Positions 1 to 11,287 of a stretch of 50,000 nt of DNA are shown here, piece by piece. The translations under genes were made by a program, and so were the position numbers. Below the pieces are notes generated by a model. That model was given only the letters and a program-made list of their open reading frames with translations. It ran no database searches and was not told the origin of the DNA. The stretch is taken from the NCBI GenBank assembly GCA_001586965.3, contig LUCW03000057.1, forward strand, positions 1 to 50,000. Direction: 5' to 3'. Origin of the DNA: Sphaeroforma sirkka (Eukaryota > Opisthokonta > Ichthyosporea > Ichthyophonida). Numbering within the stretch: position 1 is the stretch's first letter; every line of letters begins with the position of its first letter.

Positions 1-234
1 TGTGTACGTCTCGAGCGACCCGTCGTGTTTGAATTCTTGAAGCTACTGTTCATCTCTGTGTCAGCATATAGAGAGTTTAGCAAGTACAATATAGGACTGT
101 ATTTGTGTCGGAGAAAAAACTGCCAGTGGCAGAAACCGTGCAAAACCATTAACCCGCTGTTTCAAAACAATGCCCAAGGAGTTGTTTGATTGATTTCGCT
201 GTGTTATACTCCGAAGCAAGAGGGCTCATTTAAC

Positions 235-510
235 CTCGCGAGCTTGAGCCGCTGACGATTTTCCCTCGCGAGCCTGAGAGTGCTAACCGTTTATTCTCGC
301 GAGCTCGAGTGGCTGGTTTATACTCGGGAGCTAGAGTCGCTGCTTTTATACTCAAGAGCTCGAGTGGCTGGTTTATACTCGGGAGCTAGAGTTGCTACAG
401 TTTATACTCGGAGCCAGAGTCGCTGCTTTTTATACCAAGAGCTCGAGTGGCTGGTTTTATACTCGGGAGCTAGAGTTGCTGGTTTATGCTCCAGAGCTTG
501 AGCTCGATAT
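235..510. repeat. Minisatellite of CTCGGGAGCTAGAG-type units
   Basis: Imperfect tandem units of about 35 bp alternate between two variants: one with TACTCGGGAGCTAGAG followed by TYGCTG, and one with AAGAGCTCGAGTGGCTGG. The effective higher-order period is about 65-70 bp and there are about seven to eight short units. The array lies downstream (on the minus strand) of the G1 chromodomain remnant, so it is probably in the 3' untranslated part of that element. Short CTCGGGAG motifs also recur in the family-B LTRs near 11170 and 35330. Any ORF across it is a product of the repeat. I see nothing else in bases 1-234. Confidence 0.8.
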
Positions 511-559
511 CCGAGAACAAAGTTATATTGAAGATAAAGTATTAGACTTGTGCACGTTG

Positions 560-790
560 GCGCTTACGTGTCCGTGTCTGTAGCTTTTGTGGAGCCGCGA
601 TATCGTTGGCATCATCAAAAGCTTCTGCTGTTTCCCACGTTGGTTCGCCTTCTCGCCATCTCACCAGGTATTCCTAATTTCCCCGTCTCATCATTCGTAC
701 GATGTGTGATAATATGGCGAAACTCAACCCCTCCTTCGGTCCAAGTCTTCGTTAATTGGGGTCTGTGCGTTCATGCACTAAACGGAGGAG
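560..790 (-). pseudogene. G1 integrase C-terminal tail and chromodomain remnant
   Basis: Read on the minus strand, this encodes the same stretch that closes the pol of G2 and G1b: the KPVRVELLRLVH block, a RxI-H-R-NDETGKL strand, then a WRxGEPTWETAEAF-like chromodomain core and a DANDIAA helix. Chromodomains at the end of Gypsy integrases usually direct integration by reading histone marks. Here the reading frame is broken at least twice: an extra base in the KPVR block and an indel near the start of the chromodomain. It is joined directly to the integrase core at about 790, with the intervening C-terminal region missing. The identification rests on alignment by eye to the two better copies at 32400-32600 and 33600-33740. 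Confidence 0.7.
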
Positions 791-1419
791 TTCCACCCCG
801 TACCGGTTTGGTCTTTCCTGCCGCGCCCAGCACTTGGGGTCGATATGGTGGAGACACTTATGTAGCATCCCCACTTCCTGGACCAGAAGCTCCACAGAAC
901 TTGTTGGTGAACTCCTTCCCCATGTCTGTTGGATTTTACGGGGGAAACCATGTTCGCCAAAAAATCTCTATGAGTGTCTGTGTCGTGGTTTCCTTTGTCT
1001 TGTCCGGTGTGGCTCGAAGGATAGAATAGCCTGTGGCGATGTCGAAGACGTGAAGAATATAATTGTTCTTGCGTCTGGACTCCAGTGGCATCGGGATGTA
1101 GTCCACTTTGAATATGGTCCCACGGGTAGCGTGCATCGATGCTAATCATCGGGTGGAAACCTTTACGAAGTGTGTCCTGTCCCAAACATGTGCCACATTG
1201 CCGCTTAACTTCTGTGGCTAACTCAAGTGCCCCTGGCCAAACGTGACCGTTCTGACGAAGTTGTTGGACTGTGTCCGCCGCCCCATGATGTCCTTGTTCG
1301 TGTTGCGCTTGCGTGAGTTGCGTACGACGCTGTTTCTCCGCCGGACTCGCTTGTGCAAACGCCGGTTGACCTCTGCATCTGCCAGTGCCACTGAGATTTC
1401 TCGCGCTGTGTCTAAGCTA
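791..1419 (-). pseudogene. G1 integrase (zinc-binding N-terminus and partial catalytic core)
   Basis: The minus strand carries the HHCC-type N-terminal region (HEQGHH...C-G-T-C, around 1310-1180). The catalytic core follows, with the first Asp in the DYIPMP strand near 1105 and an ILHVFDIATGYSILRA block as in G2. A second-Asp region follows, then PPYRPQVLGAA near 825-800. In intact relatives LGAA is followed at once by the catalytic Glu of D,D-35-E. Here it runs instead into a GKTKPVR sequence belonging to the C-terminal tail. The integrase has therefore lost its third catalytic residue and several hundred bases, as well as having frameshifts. It would have been the strand-transfer enzyme of the element and cannot be functional now. 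Confidence 0.8.
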
Positions 1420-1889
1420 CATGACATATTTTGTATGCTTTGGTTCTGCAAAACCAAGTCGCTGTGAAAACAGCGGGTCCAGTTTGAATCCATTGGGAGG
1501 ACCCACCCGTGCTACTACGGTATGACCCCATGGTGTCTTCCCACATGCGTACTTAGCGTACTTGAGGAACGTGTGTGGTGTCCGTGGTACCAGCACCGGT
1601 TCTGTCTGCAATAACTGCTTGAACAGGTCGAACCATGGTGCTCTTGGTACCCATGGTAGACATACTGTGGCCCGTGCGCCGTCGGCTCGTATCTTGCGTA
1701 ACATCCTATGTATCTGTCCCCAAGGCGGGTTCATCCATCCATCGACTATCGACCAGTCGTGGGCAACGCTCCTTCCCCATCATCCTTCGTCCAGAACCGA
1801 GGAAGCTGAGCGTTGGTTGGGTCCGCAAATACATCTATGTCATTCGGTCCAAAGTGTTGTTGCGCTTGTTCAAAGTAACTAGGGAATAA
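1420..1889 (-). pseudogene. G1 Dam-like (NPPW) methyltransferase module between RNase H and integrase
   Basis: The segment starts with DVFADPTNAQLPRFWT (near 1840-1790) and continues after a frameshift at about 1740 with MNPPWGQIHRMLRKI (1734-1690). ATVCLPWVP follows, and the segment closes with GKTPWGHTVVARVGP (about 1515-1470). Layout and motif resemble phage-type DNA N6-adenine methyltransferases and the MT domain of DIRS retroelements: an acidic DxFAxxxNAxxPxF opening, an NPP(Y/F/W) catalytic loop, then a hydrophobic strand. Canonical Ty3/Gypsy pols have at most a spacer or tether here. The same block is present in G2 (30830-31200) and G3 (about 20000-19360), so it is an old, retained part of pol. 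Whether it methylates DNA is unknown, and in this copy the frame is broken. Confidence 0.65.
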
Positions 1890-2650
1890 CTGCCAGCAGT
1901 CTGTATACATTATTTCGAGTTCGTCCTGCTCCGCTGTCCCCTCGTGTACTCTACTTAACATGTCCGGGAGCACATTTGTCTCTCCTGGTATATGCGATAT
2001 GGTAAAGTTGAATGGCGCGATGATATGATGCCATCTCTGAAGCATCGGATTAAGCTTGAGCTGTGTGTTCATATACACAAGGGCCTTGTGGTCCGTGAAG
2101 ACCGCAAACCGTTGTCCATCCAAGTATTCCCCTGAAATGTGTCAGTCCATATACCAATGCCAGTAACTCCTTCATAGGTGTGGCGTAGTTCTGTTGCGCA
2201 TGGTTCAGAGTCTTACTAAAGAACATTAAGTAATGTTTCTTACCGTTGACCCATGGGAATAGCGCTCCCCCTAAACCGTAATCGCTAGCGTCGGTTTCCA
2301 AGTTCAGAGGAATGCCGTCGACCGGAAAGTGTAACGCCACAGCATTCACCACTGCGTCCTTCATTGCCTGCCACGCCTGTGCATGTCTCTCCTCCCAACG
2401 ATCACCTATCAACTCCTTTGGTTTGAGTTTGCAAAATTCGCGCAAGGGTGCAACCGTGTTCGCGAAATTAGGCAGATGTTCGTGGAGGTAATTTGCTAAA
2501 CCCAACGCCGAGGCTATATCTTTGTATCGTAGTGGTGTGGGCCAGTCGATCAGCTTGGCCTGCTTTTCATGGTCAATGTCAATGCCTTGTGCCGATACTT
2601 TCTTCCCTAGGATCATGACTTCGGAGATAGCGAAGTGGCACTTGGCAGGG
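1890..2650 (-). pseudogene. G1 RT connection and RNase H
   Basis: Minus-strand segment in two frames. The first (2616-about 2115) has the connection region with ILGKKVSAQGIDI and the RNase H start LETDASDYGLGGALF, then FFSKTLN and ATPMKELLALVYGL. The second (about 2123-1890) has VFTDHKALVYMN, then LQRWHHIIAPFNFTISHIPG and the NVLPDMLSR ending. These are the usual D-E-D landmarks of Ty3/Gypsy RNase H, which removes the RNA strand during reverse transcription. The frames differ by one near 2115, inside the LTHFR-GILGW stretch, so this copy is frameshifted. The module leads directly into the NPPW methyltransferase-like block. Confidence 0.88.
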
Positions 2651-3184
2651 TTAAGCTTTAAAACTGTGGTATGTTAAGCGTTGTATCACCTTCTGCACCG
2701 TCCTAACGTGTTCGTCATAACCGTCACTGGCGATAACTATGTCATCGATATAGTGGTGAACCGGTAAGCCATCAAGTATTGTACTCAAGGTACGTTGGAA
2801 CTGCTGCGTGAGTACATGAAGACCGAACGGTGCTGATGTGAACGAGTACTGATAACGTTCGTGTGTAAAACTAAATAAGTATTGCGAGTCTGGATGGATG
2901 GGCAGCCTGTGGTATGCAGCCGATATGTCCAGCGTCGTGTAGTACTTCTTACTCTTGAGGCGAGATATGAGTTCGTTGACCTTGGGGATCAGGAACTGGT
3001 CACCAGGAATAAGCGCGTTAACGGCACGGATGTCTAAACACACGCGTACCTTCTTGACGTTGCCTTCCGCATCGAATGTCGGTACCGCAAGGAGAGGAAG
3101 ATTAACAGTCGTTGGTGTCGTTCGTTTCGTGATCACCAAATCTGTCAACCACTTCTTCACTTGTTCATCCACATAGGGAGCCAT
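2651..3184 (-). pseudogene. G1 reverse transcriptase (Ty3/Gypsy)
   Basis: A 177-codon open stretch covers the RT fingers and palm. It has VRVCLDIRAVNALIP, TTLDISAAYHRLPI (first catalytic Asp), SAPFGLHVLTQQFQRT and the YIDDIV catalytic box, where YxDD is intact. The enzyme copies element RNA into DNA in the cytoplasmic particle. The frame ends early at a stop right after YHSFK (2651). The homologous continuation, LNPAKCHFA then ILGKKVS, is in the next frame, so a single indel separates the RT from its connection domain. It is very close in sequence to G2 RT at 29500-30060. Confidence 0.92.
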
Positions 3185-3232
3185 CGATCGGATACGAAGT
3201 TACGCGCCGATCGCCGCATCTGCAACGCTTGT

Positions 3233-3841
3233 TCATGGGTTACTGGGATGGTTACCTCTCCCTTCCAGACGACAGCGCGCGTTGTCGGCAATTTTCGCAT
3301 TGGCTTCCAAATCCTGTGCCAACCGTTCGCGTACATCGACGGGTTCCGTCGTGTTAGGTGCCTGTCGGCGTGGTATGGGTTCGAGGAGCTCTTCTAGTTC
3401 TGTGGGGTCTATTGGTGCAAGTGGCGATTGGATACCGCCTATGTATAGGCCCAAGCCTTTCAACATATCTTGCCCCACTATAACATCTATACCCGTCGGC
3501 AAGTTCATCAATTCTAATGAACCGTCGATAATTCTGGTACCGTACCTTATAGGTACCACTTCCGTCGTCCCCAGTCGAGGAGTCCGCACCGCCTTGTCAG
3601 CTAAATATATAAATGACCCAGGTGGTGCCGGAGTTATTGGTCGGCCAAGGAGGTCTGCGGATGTCTGTGAGATACAACTTCTATTTGCTCCCGTGTCTAT
3701 CAAGGCTTTGAACGTACGTCCGTTGATTTGTACTTGAATATAGACTCGGTTGTCTGACGTCAGCAATGGGTCTTGTATTGCCATCACTGCTCCAATCGTG
3801 GTAACAAATATGAAGCTCCTATCCGACTCAGACACCCTCAC
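3233..3841 (-). pseudogene. G1 retropepsin-like protease
   Basis: A 202-codon open frame contains the aspartic protease signature ALIDTGANRSCIS (about residues 46-58), a GSFIYLADKAVRT flap-like region and a VIVGQDMLKGLGLY motif near residue 128. It is followed by a linker toward RT (TELEELLEPIPRR). This enzyme cleaves Gag-Pol in the assembling particle. The frame is continuous with the last part of gag upstream: the only thing separating them is one TGA at 3845-3847, after which the reading phase is unchanged. The first in-frame ATG lies about 19 codons in, so independent initiation is possible but less economical than readthrough. A frameshift or stop at its downstream end separates it from RT. 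Confidence 0.88.
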
Positions 3842-3844
3842 CTC

Positions 3845-6089
3845 TCATGTATGATCGGCTACCGACTCCCACGTGTCATAGGTGTGGTTTGGTGTTGACG
3901 TCATGTGCTCGAAGTCTTCGTAAAGGATCGTGTTGATATGAATCTCTGTAGCTTCCGATGGTGGAGCCAAGTCTTCGTCCTGTGTAATCGCATTCACCTG
4001 TACTTGAGGCGTCGGACGTATTGTAACTACGTCTCTAGTCTGAGATGTATTCTGCCCCTGTCCTGCGGTTGACGTTGTGGACGGTCTGTGTACTGATTGT
4101 ACGTCCCTCAAAGGACGGTTGTTGTCGTATAGCCTTGCCCGACCCTCTGCGCTCACCGCTTGCGACGCCCTGAAATGATGACACCGTGGATGTGCCTACC
4201 ACCTGGTGGCGCCTGTGCCTGGCACCCCGCACAAGTCGTTGGTACCGTAGGTTGGGGCCGTTGAGTCCAATTCTGCGTTTGTCGTCTACTCGTCTGTAGG
4301 TTGGGGCGGCTATTGGTGTGGTCGCGACTTCCATTGGTCGTCGGCCCTCGCGGTTGTTGCGACCCTGGAAACGTGCTGTCGTACGTTGCTGTGCATCCTG
4401 AATGTCAGGGCTCAACAGCTGTATCAGCTCGTGTGTCTCCATCAGTTGCCATTTGGGATGCAACTGTAGAGTACGTTCATACGTACGGCCGTTGAGAGCT
4501 TCTTCTAACAGTTGTACAATGCAGTGGTTCACTAAATTCTGTTGGAAGTCGGCATCTGTCTGGCACCGTTCACGTGCCCTCCTGTGGTTCTCCATGAGCT
4601 GTGTCATTTGTTCCATAAGAGGAGTGTGCATGTTCCGACTTTGGCCCTTGGCTAACTTGCGAAACGCGGGATCGACAGTGGCTTGTGTTTCGTGCGAACA
4701 GATCTGTTCGATCTGTAGTTGAGGTGTACATGTCTTCAACCGTTCAGAGTTGTCGCGGATGTAGTCCAGCGTTGACTTCTCCGCCTTGAAGTAAGATAGT
4801 ACCTTATGAAACCATGTAAGGTTCCAACTCTCGTCCAGCCCTGCGATTTGTGCGTTCTTGAACGCCTCGAGGAGAGCCCCTCTTGTGTCCCGTTCCATAA
4901 TATCATGTAGGTAGTATCTGTTCGACGGCCAATCAGGCCACGTACGTGGTGAAGGTACGGGACGCTTCTCTACCGGTCGGGACTCTAATGTAGCTCGAAG
5001 TGTCTCAATCACGCCCCTGAAGAGCTTCAGCTCGAGCCGTGTTATTCTCCTCGATTGCTTGGCATAGCTCGTCACTTAACTGTAGTATCCGTGCGTGTAG
5101 CGCCTGTCGCCTTTCTCGATACTAGCCGGTGTGGGCGGAGACACTGTTGTCTCCTTCTCTTGTCGTTTAGGTGGTGTCTGTACATATTCACTGGGCGCTT
5201 CTTTCTCGCCCCACTGACGTTGCTGTTGTTGGCGCAGGTTCGTACTTAATCGGTCCTGTCTATTCTTCACCGCCTGCTTACCTTGAGGATTCTGTCTGGC
5301 TAATACTTGTTCATGTGCGAACTCTTGAAAAGTTGGTGTGTTCTCACTGGTAGACAGAGTATCATCCTCCTCGGTTGAACTGTCCTCTGACCCTGGTGAT
5401 TTGTACCCGAGTCCATAAAACGGACGCTCACAGCCTTGAATTCGGAAGGTAGGGTTGTCTTCGTCCTCTGGTACTGCCTGTACCCGTTCGTGTGCGTCAG
5501 AAGAACTCTCCTTAGCGGCCGGCCCTATTGTAGTTCGTCCGGCGTTTATGCGCTGTAACCTCTGTTCGTATTTTTTTCAGAGAGACCGCTGTTGTGTCAT
5601 CAGCTCCGTGAGTTTCTGAGCTGACGATTGTTCCCGTGCCGTTTCCTTGTTGTTGGTACGGTTCCGGTGACGCTTCCGCTTGTTAGGTGGGAGGCGTGGT
5701 GGGTCATTACTGGGAAATAAGGCCCCTGGAGTATCCCGAGACGAACGAGGGGACAGCCCTTCACTGGCTACCTGTTCACCAATAAAAGTCTGACTACTGT
5801 CCGCACGCAGGTCGGGTACTTCCTTGGTCTCACCCTCGAATATGACATCCTCGTCAGATTGTGCAGGTCCATTTTGTTTGCTGTTGGTGGCTGCTTGTCG
5901 TCCGCGGAAATAATGTGTGGAGCCCCAAGATGTGTCTGTTGTTGCCCCTCCAGAGCCTGACCTGAGTGCGGAGCGGAGCGTTCCGTATGGGACTGACGAC
6001 GTTTAGTTCCACGTCGGTCGATATCATCTTCCTTGCGGCGCTCAGGATTCAAGAGTTGCTGTCTACGACTTTGGCGGGGGGTAGGACAT
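3845..6089 (-). pseudogene. G1 gag, frameshifted
   Basis: The likely start is the ATG at 6089-6087, by position relative to the G1b copy (ATG at 10526). A run of six C just after it puts the downstream sequence out of phase. The N-terminal region is Arg-rich (DDIDRRGTKRR near 6020). A charged block around 5560-5640 (KYEQRLQRIN) and another at 5470-5380 (NPTFRIQGCERPFYGLGYKSP) follow. The capsid-like core is the long frame 5075-about 4290 (PDWPSNRYYL, then DESWNLTWFHKVL and NHCIVQLLEEAL). A C-x2-C...H zinc-knuckle-like stretch at about 4230-4190 is in a different frame, and the tail at 4156-3845 ends in THDTWES-type acidic sequence before TGA. Several frameshifts break it. Gag would build the cytoplasmic particle. 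Confidence 0.8.
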
Positions 6090-7339
6090 GGTTGGTGAGT
6101 TGTTTGTCAATGGAGAACTAGAAATGTGTGCGAATGAACTGATAGAGTACTGAATATAAATATCCATTTTCTATTAAATTTCATCCTTCAAACACATAAC
6201 GTCTCGACATCGATCTCCGAGGAACTCGTGGGTTCCCTCGTGACTGTTTTATTTCCTACACTAACATAAGTAGTGTGGATAGTCTATATACTCTAACACT
6301 ACCAGCTGTCTTACTCTTCATCCCACAATAACATATGGTTGAGTGCCTCATTAGTCGGAGCCACTTCTTGTTCTACTCCTCGCCAGCTCTTACTCCGGCC
6401 TAATGACGGCCTATTCGCAGGACCCTGTTGGGAACTTCCCTCATCGCTCCTCTTTTACTCTTCTTACCCGTGATGTCCTTGTCATGCGCTGTTGCGGTTG
6501 TTGGAATATGCTTCTTGATCTAAGAACGATTGCTCGTTATTGCACCCCTAAACTAAGCTGCCGTCAACCACACCTTCTGTGCATACTGTTGATCCTCTCC
6601 GTTGACCTGATTTATCTGGAAGTTCTAGTGATTTGAGTGTGTTCGCATATCATTTTCACAATTTAACCTTGTATTTACTTGCATCGTTCGTGTTATGTGC
6701 GCCCCCACCCTTATATGCTCCTAATAACTCACAGGTGCTTACTTGTGTCTCTGTATGCTTCCTAATATTCCATTCTGAAAATTTTTGTAAAATAATCTAG
6801 TATGCCGCTGATTCATTGCGTCATCGTACTAACCGAGTCGGTACTAACCATGTACATCTCCCATCTCTACTACACTACTGTGGATCCTAAAGAACTTTCT
6901 TCTAACAACTTCTTAAATACAATTTAAGCTCATTAGCTTGCAATTCGATTTGTACCTGTCTCACACTGAAAACAACCTTCCTACCTGTACTCACACATGT
7001 CTACTTATCTGTGGAATCTGACTGATTGTCTGATTTCGTCATTTGATCGTCGTGAGACTTTCCTTGTTGACCCTGGTTAATGTTCTGCTTGATTGGAATG
7101 TTCGCTCTTCGGGTTCACTCGTATTAGTAGATTCTTTCTTCATCCTCGTCGTCCACACGTCGTTAAACCAACGACCGGATAATCTAAATCGTTCATTTTG
7201 ATGCGACATTCTCCGTTCGCATTGTCTTTTAATTGTTATACTTATAACAAAAAATATGTGCCAGCTACTGACTAATTCATATTCTGTAGCTTTCTCTGTA
7301 ATTACTAATAAACTAACAACTTCTATGGTAAGTTAAAAA
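6090..7339 (-). other. G1 5' untranslated leader, no coding sequence seen
   Basis: About 1.25 kb between the 5' LTR and gag of G1. No ORF resembles a known protein. The first bases inside the LTR (minus strand, from 7339 leftward) read TTTTTAACTTACCATAGAAG. This resembles the start of the G1b leader (CTTTTAACATACTAATGAAG at 8521), and its TTTTTA opening recurs in G2 at 24389. No TGG-initiated sequence that would pair with a tRNA 3' CCA is visible next to the LTR. Confidence 0.6.
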
Positions 7340-7586
7340 TGTAGTAAGTATACGCGAGATAACTGTATCTCAACGTTCTCCCTCCTCAGGGAGGGAGACG
7401 TTGTTCATTTATTAGTAATTATAAATAATCCTAAAATGACTGACTCTTAAATGAGTCATTAGTCATGTGCTGTAAACCAGCAAAACCCTAAAACCCAGTT
7501 TATCAGATTATTCTGATAAACTGTAAAACTTGTAATAAACCTAAAATAATCAAATAAATATAAGTACTTGTATTCTGACCACAACT
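7340..7586 (-). mobile_element. G1 5' LTR (antisense, about 247 bp)
   Basis: On the minus strand this begins (A)GTTGTGGTCAGAATAC near 7586 and ends CTTACTACA at 7340, matching the TG...CA frame of the LTR at 33987-34221 (TGTTGTGGTCGGAATAC ... CTTACTAC). Shared internal blocks include GAACAACRTCTYCCTC and GAGGGAGARCKTTGAGA. The outer T of the TG is mutated to A. It would have supplied the promoter for the minus-strand G1 transcript. The matching 3' LTR is not inside the window, since it would lie left of base 1. The boundary was set by comparison with the G1b LTRs and is good to a few bases. Confidence 0.65.
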
Positions 7587-8387
7587 ATTAAGCCTTAATG
7601 TATATACACACGATGACTCTACTGATAAGAAACTATTAAACAGTATGATTTCACGCTATCATATCTCCGATAAAAAAAATGCTTCGCCGATATGATATCT
7701 AGAATACTTACGGACGCCCAAAGGAAAGAATTAGGATGGTTACCGGAACATTGAGTCAGCATAGTTGAGTGGGTGACATATTCGATGTAGCTCCAGTTAG
7801 CGAGACCTGTTCTCGGCAAGCGTAAAACAGGCTTGATTGTTAGATACTTTAACCATCAAATTAGCATATACTGCACAAAAATTGATCAATTGATGCCTTC
7901 TCTATTGATTGGACAAAAGAAAATCTCTGGAGATATCCTCCTTTGTTTAAACAGCCAAGATATTAAGTCGTGTAAAGAGGATAGATTTGGAATAACCCTT
8001 TGTTTTACTGCCCTCTTCGAAAGAAATTAAAAGAATGAAAGAACGTGAGGGTATGATAAGTGCTGACCATATAATATTGCCTAGAACCCGGAATACCTTT
8101 TAAGGTATGGTAATAAATATGTGGGGCATACACTATGAGAAGCTACAGTCATTGTCCCAATATGAAATAACAATGGTGATTACAAGCTTCCTCTTTGTTT
8201 GAATTCAAAACAAACAAAAAGAAATCTGAAGGGAAGAAGCAACAAAAACGTTAAATATTAAACGTTTTTTTAAGGCGAGAAGCCTGTCTGATCGAGATGA
8301 GAGGCGTGCTCCCATACTCAAATACCATGCGCTGTCACATGAAGGTAAAAACACGACAATTGATGCTTTTAAAGACGCTGGACGCAA
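7587..8387. other. Anonymous sequence between head-to-head Gypsy relics
   Basis: About 800 bp separate the 5' end of G1 (leftward) from the 5' LTR remnant of G1b (rightward). Only ORFs of 60-70 codons with no recognisable motif occur here. A short AACGTTAAATATTAAACGTTT near-palindrome sits at about 8249-8269. I see nothing I would call a gene. Confidence 0.5.
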
Positions 8388-8520
8388 CAACTGTAAACTT
8401 GGATTGTACCGATCAGTGTTCAGATCGGCACATGACTCATGTTAGATTGTGCCATGAACAATCGTCTCCCTCTGTATGAAGGGAGAACGTTGAGATACTG
8501 TTATTCGACGTCGTACTATA
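8388..8520 (+). mobile_element. G1b 5' LTR remnant (3' part only)
   Basis: CTGTAAAYTTRGWTTG, then ACCGATCARTGTTCAGATYGG, then CTCCCTCTGTATGAAGGGAG and TATTCGACGTCGTACTATA match the second half of the LTR at 33987-34221 (there CACCGATCAATGTTCAGATT ... TTTTTCGACGTCTTACTAC). The first half is missing or replaced. The sequence that follows (CTTTTAACATACTAATGAAG) matches the start of the G1 leader, as expected for a 5' LTR. It marks the upstream edge of the interrupted plus-strand relic. Confidence 0.6.
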
Positions 8521-9964
8521 CTTTTAACATACTAATGAAGTTGTTCTTTTGATAATCAATCCAACGAACAACTATAGTGTAGCTTAGCTGGTAATAGAAT
8601 GTTTCCTCATATAACAAAAAGTAGTATAGAGGAAAGCAACAATGAATCAGGAAGAAAATGAGGAGGTAACAGAATAGTGATTTGGATCATACGGATTGTG
8701 GTTACGCTAGTAGTGACACAAGCGATTCGATGCCACCGCTGATGTCAGACAGTAATAGCGATTGAGACACTAACGTATAAATAAATAGCACAGTAGACCA
8801 CATCATCCGGAGAGGGACCCATCAATAAGGAATTGCGAGGGTTGTTTCGGCGCGAATGCTTAGGGGAAGACAACGTAGACAATTGATATTCAGCGATGAT
8901 ACTTCTTGGGAAGCTGAGGAGTCACATTAAGAGCAACAGCCAGTTAGTACCTCGTTGACGATACAATATACCCCAGTAATATTGCCGCCAATATACGATG
9001 AAGATGTACCCGAGCAAGAGAACCTAGAGGAATGCCCGGAAGGAGGAAATATGTAATCGGCGGTACCACACATAAGGCAATACCATTGTTTTTGATTGTG
9101 TATACATGGTAAAATGAAAATTCTTGATTATTTGTTTTTATGTGTTTGATAAACAAAAACCGAGTACCAAGCCTAGCTCACGAACATAGAACTAGCTATA
9201 ATATCTGATGATGACGGATATTAACATATGGTGTGGTCCTTTCGGTGAAATTGGAAGAAAAGTGAAAACATCCAACATAGGAAAACACAAGAGTAATGGG
9301 GTTAGTGGCATAATTACTTGAAGTGGTCCGGCGCTGATAGAGAAGTACCCAGAGAGCTGTTATAATACACAAAAAAAGGTATGGAGACTGATAGGGACAT
9401 AGGTGAGCAATTATTCACCATCGTGTGCGATAGCGGTTTATTTTGAGAGGTAAAACGCTAAGGAAAACTAGTATACAGTGATAATTGGTATTACATCCTT
9501 AGCAGACAGGTAGGGTATGATAGGTACTTGTAGATCTAGAAGGTGATGTTTGTACGAGAGGTTACAGATATTTAAGAAGCTACCATAAGAAACAAATAGG
9601 ACTAGAGGTGAAGCCGTGCAGCAGTAGCTAGATTGTCGAAGGAGAATATACGATAGACACGATATTTTAGGTGCATTAGATACTTTTGAGTCGCTTCAAA
9701 GAAGTTTTTGGAAACAAATAAGAAGCAGTATTGTTCAAATCGGTAGCGAGTAGGTTAAAATATATCACGGATAATAAGGGTATACAGCTATCATTATTAC
9801 TACGGGAGCAACCGGAATCATGGGACATAAGGTATTTAAAAAATGCTAGTCTCAAGATCTACTACGAAATTAGATAGACTATTTGGGTGTTCATGTGGTG
9901 AATCAAATTCTGAATCAAGCACAGACCAACATGCAGCGTTTTCTTCAATGTTAGTAGTGGTGTT
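8521..9964 (+). other. G1b leader region, decayed, no identified gene
   Basis: About 1.4 kb between the LTR remnant and a large TA array. Some stretches look formerly coding on the plus strand: a Ser/Asp-rich stretch with SDTSDSMPPLMSDSNSD at about 8705-8765, PPIYDEDVPEQENLEE at about 8990-9030, and a segment near 9640-9840. All have stops in every frame. I could not assign a family. It may be leader, or an older inserted element. Confidence 0.4.
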
Positions 9965-10126
<162 letters not shown>

Positions 10127-10525
10127 GGCAATGGTTCAACAAATCGATTCACAAGGAACGTCATATCGGCATAACATCAACGTCGAGGTTATAGTTCGAC
10201 ACGATCAGAGGGAGTACGAAGGAAGTTTCGAAGTACAGGATGTCGATGGAAAGAGTAGGCATTGGAGTAAGACAGTTTGTTGAGAGCAGACGAGGAGGCA
10301 TGACGTAAGGAGTGCTAAACGTGCCGAGTACATGCTCCCGCATCACTCTGAACGAGAGAGAAGTTGCAAGGTATCAGACATGATCTAAGGGGAGATGATG
10401 GTCAGTTGGTTTCGATGATGGGCTCAAATGTTCTGGGGGAGATTCAAAGGGTATTAAGTAGACTAATATGACTGATACAGATTCAGACGGATATTCGATT
10501 CCATTAGACTTTTCATCCCACAACG

Positions 10526-10833
10526 ATGACTAATCTTAGACAACGCCGTCGCCAGCAGCACCTCGCACCAGTACGTCACGTACACGATAATATCGATCAA
10601 CGAGGTACGAAGCGTCGATGCTCCAAGGAAGGACCCTGCCCACCTCAGGCAGCAGAAGAACAGGACGCGCACTACCATACGAACCAAGCAATCTTACGTC
10701 GGGTATTCCTAGCTCGCGGGCAAGAACGACAACCTAACGTTACACCAACTCAGCATCAGGAAGAAGATCGTGATTCAGAGCCGTTATCAACCTCTGACAT
10801 GTGTGCGAACATGTAGAGAGTGTCGGTTTGTCT
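10526..10833 (+). pseudogene. G1b gag, N-terminal segment
   Basis: Starts with an ATG at 10526 and encodes an Arg-rich N-terminus followed by DNIDQRGTKRR, the counterpart of DDIDRRGTKRR in G1 at about 6020. The frame stays open to a stop at 10816. It is cut by a family-B LTR at 10839, and the homologous sequence continues at about 11290. It gives the best estimate of where gag starts in this family. Confidence 0.65.
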
Positions 10834-10838
10834 ACCGG

Positions 10839-11287
10839 TGTTAGAGTGCAGTGTAGTAGACTTCAAATAAAGTTCAAAAGCATGTTTTTATTTCTGACCT
10901 CGCCTTATACTTAAGGTGTTTGTGCTAATGTTCAGCCACTTGGGCTGGCCAGGGTAGAAACTCATATGGTGGGTATGAGAAACCTTCTGCAGAACACTTT
11001 AACACTTTGATGCTATTCTATGTCGGCTTCTCCGCAACAAATTTCACGCTGATCACATGATGCCTTTCCGCATAGGTTGCGATACACATAGAACCGCAGC
11101 TATTATTAGAATGGGAGTTGGTTGATAAATTTAATCTGCTTTCGGAAGTCGGTTAAGTATTAACCCAACTCTCGGGAGTGATATAAGCAACTTGATTAGC
11201 TCTCGGGAGTGAGCTAGCTCTGATGACTTCTATAAATTAAAGAGGGTTTCTTGATGTAAAATCTGGCCTGAGACCTGTAGTCTCTCA
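10839..11287 (+). mobile_element. Solo LTR, family B (449 bp)
   Basis: Begins TGTTAGAGTGCAGTGTAGTAG and ends CCTGTAGTCTCTCA. It is flanked by ACCGG (10834-10838) and ACCAG (11288-11292), a 5-bp target duplication with one mismatch. It is closely similar along its length to 35037-35501 and, inverted, to 11578-12033. It interrupts G1b gag, whose homology resumes on the right. Recombination between two LTRs would have left the single copy. Confidence 0.8.

Noticed and set aside
778..1185. The 135-codon minus-strand frame as a separate gene
   Set aside because: It crosses frameshifted integrase sequence of G1. Only its first part is in the integrase frame and the rest is out of frame.
3282..3737. 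Plus-strand ORF of 151 codons over the G1 protease
   Set aside because: It is the antisense shadow of the protease, whose DTGANRS motif is on the minus strand.
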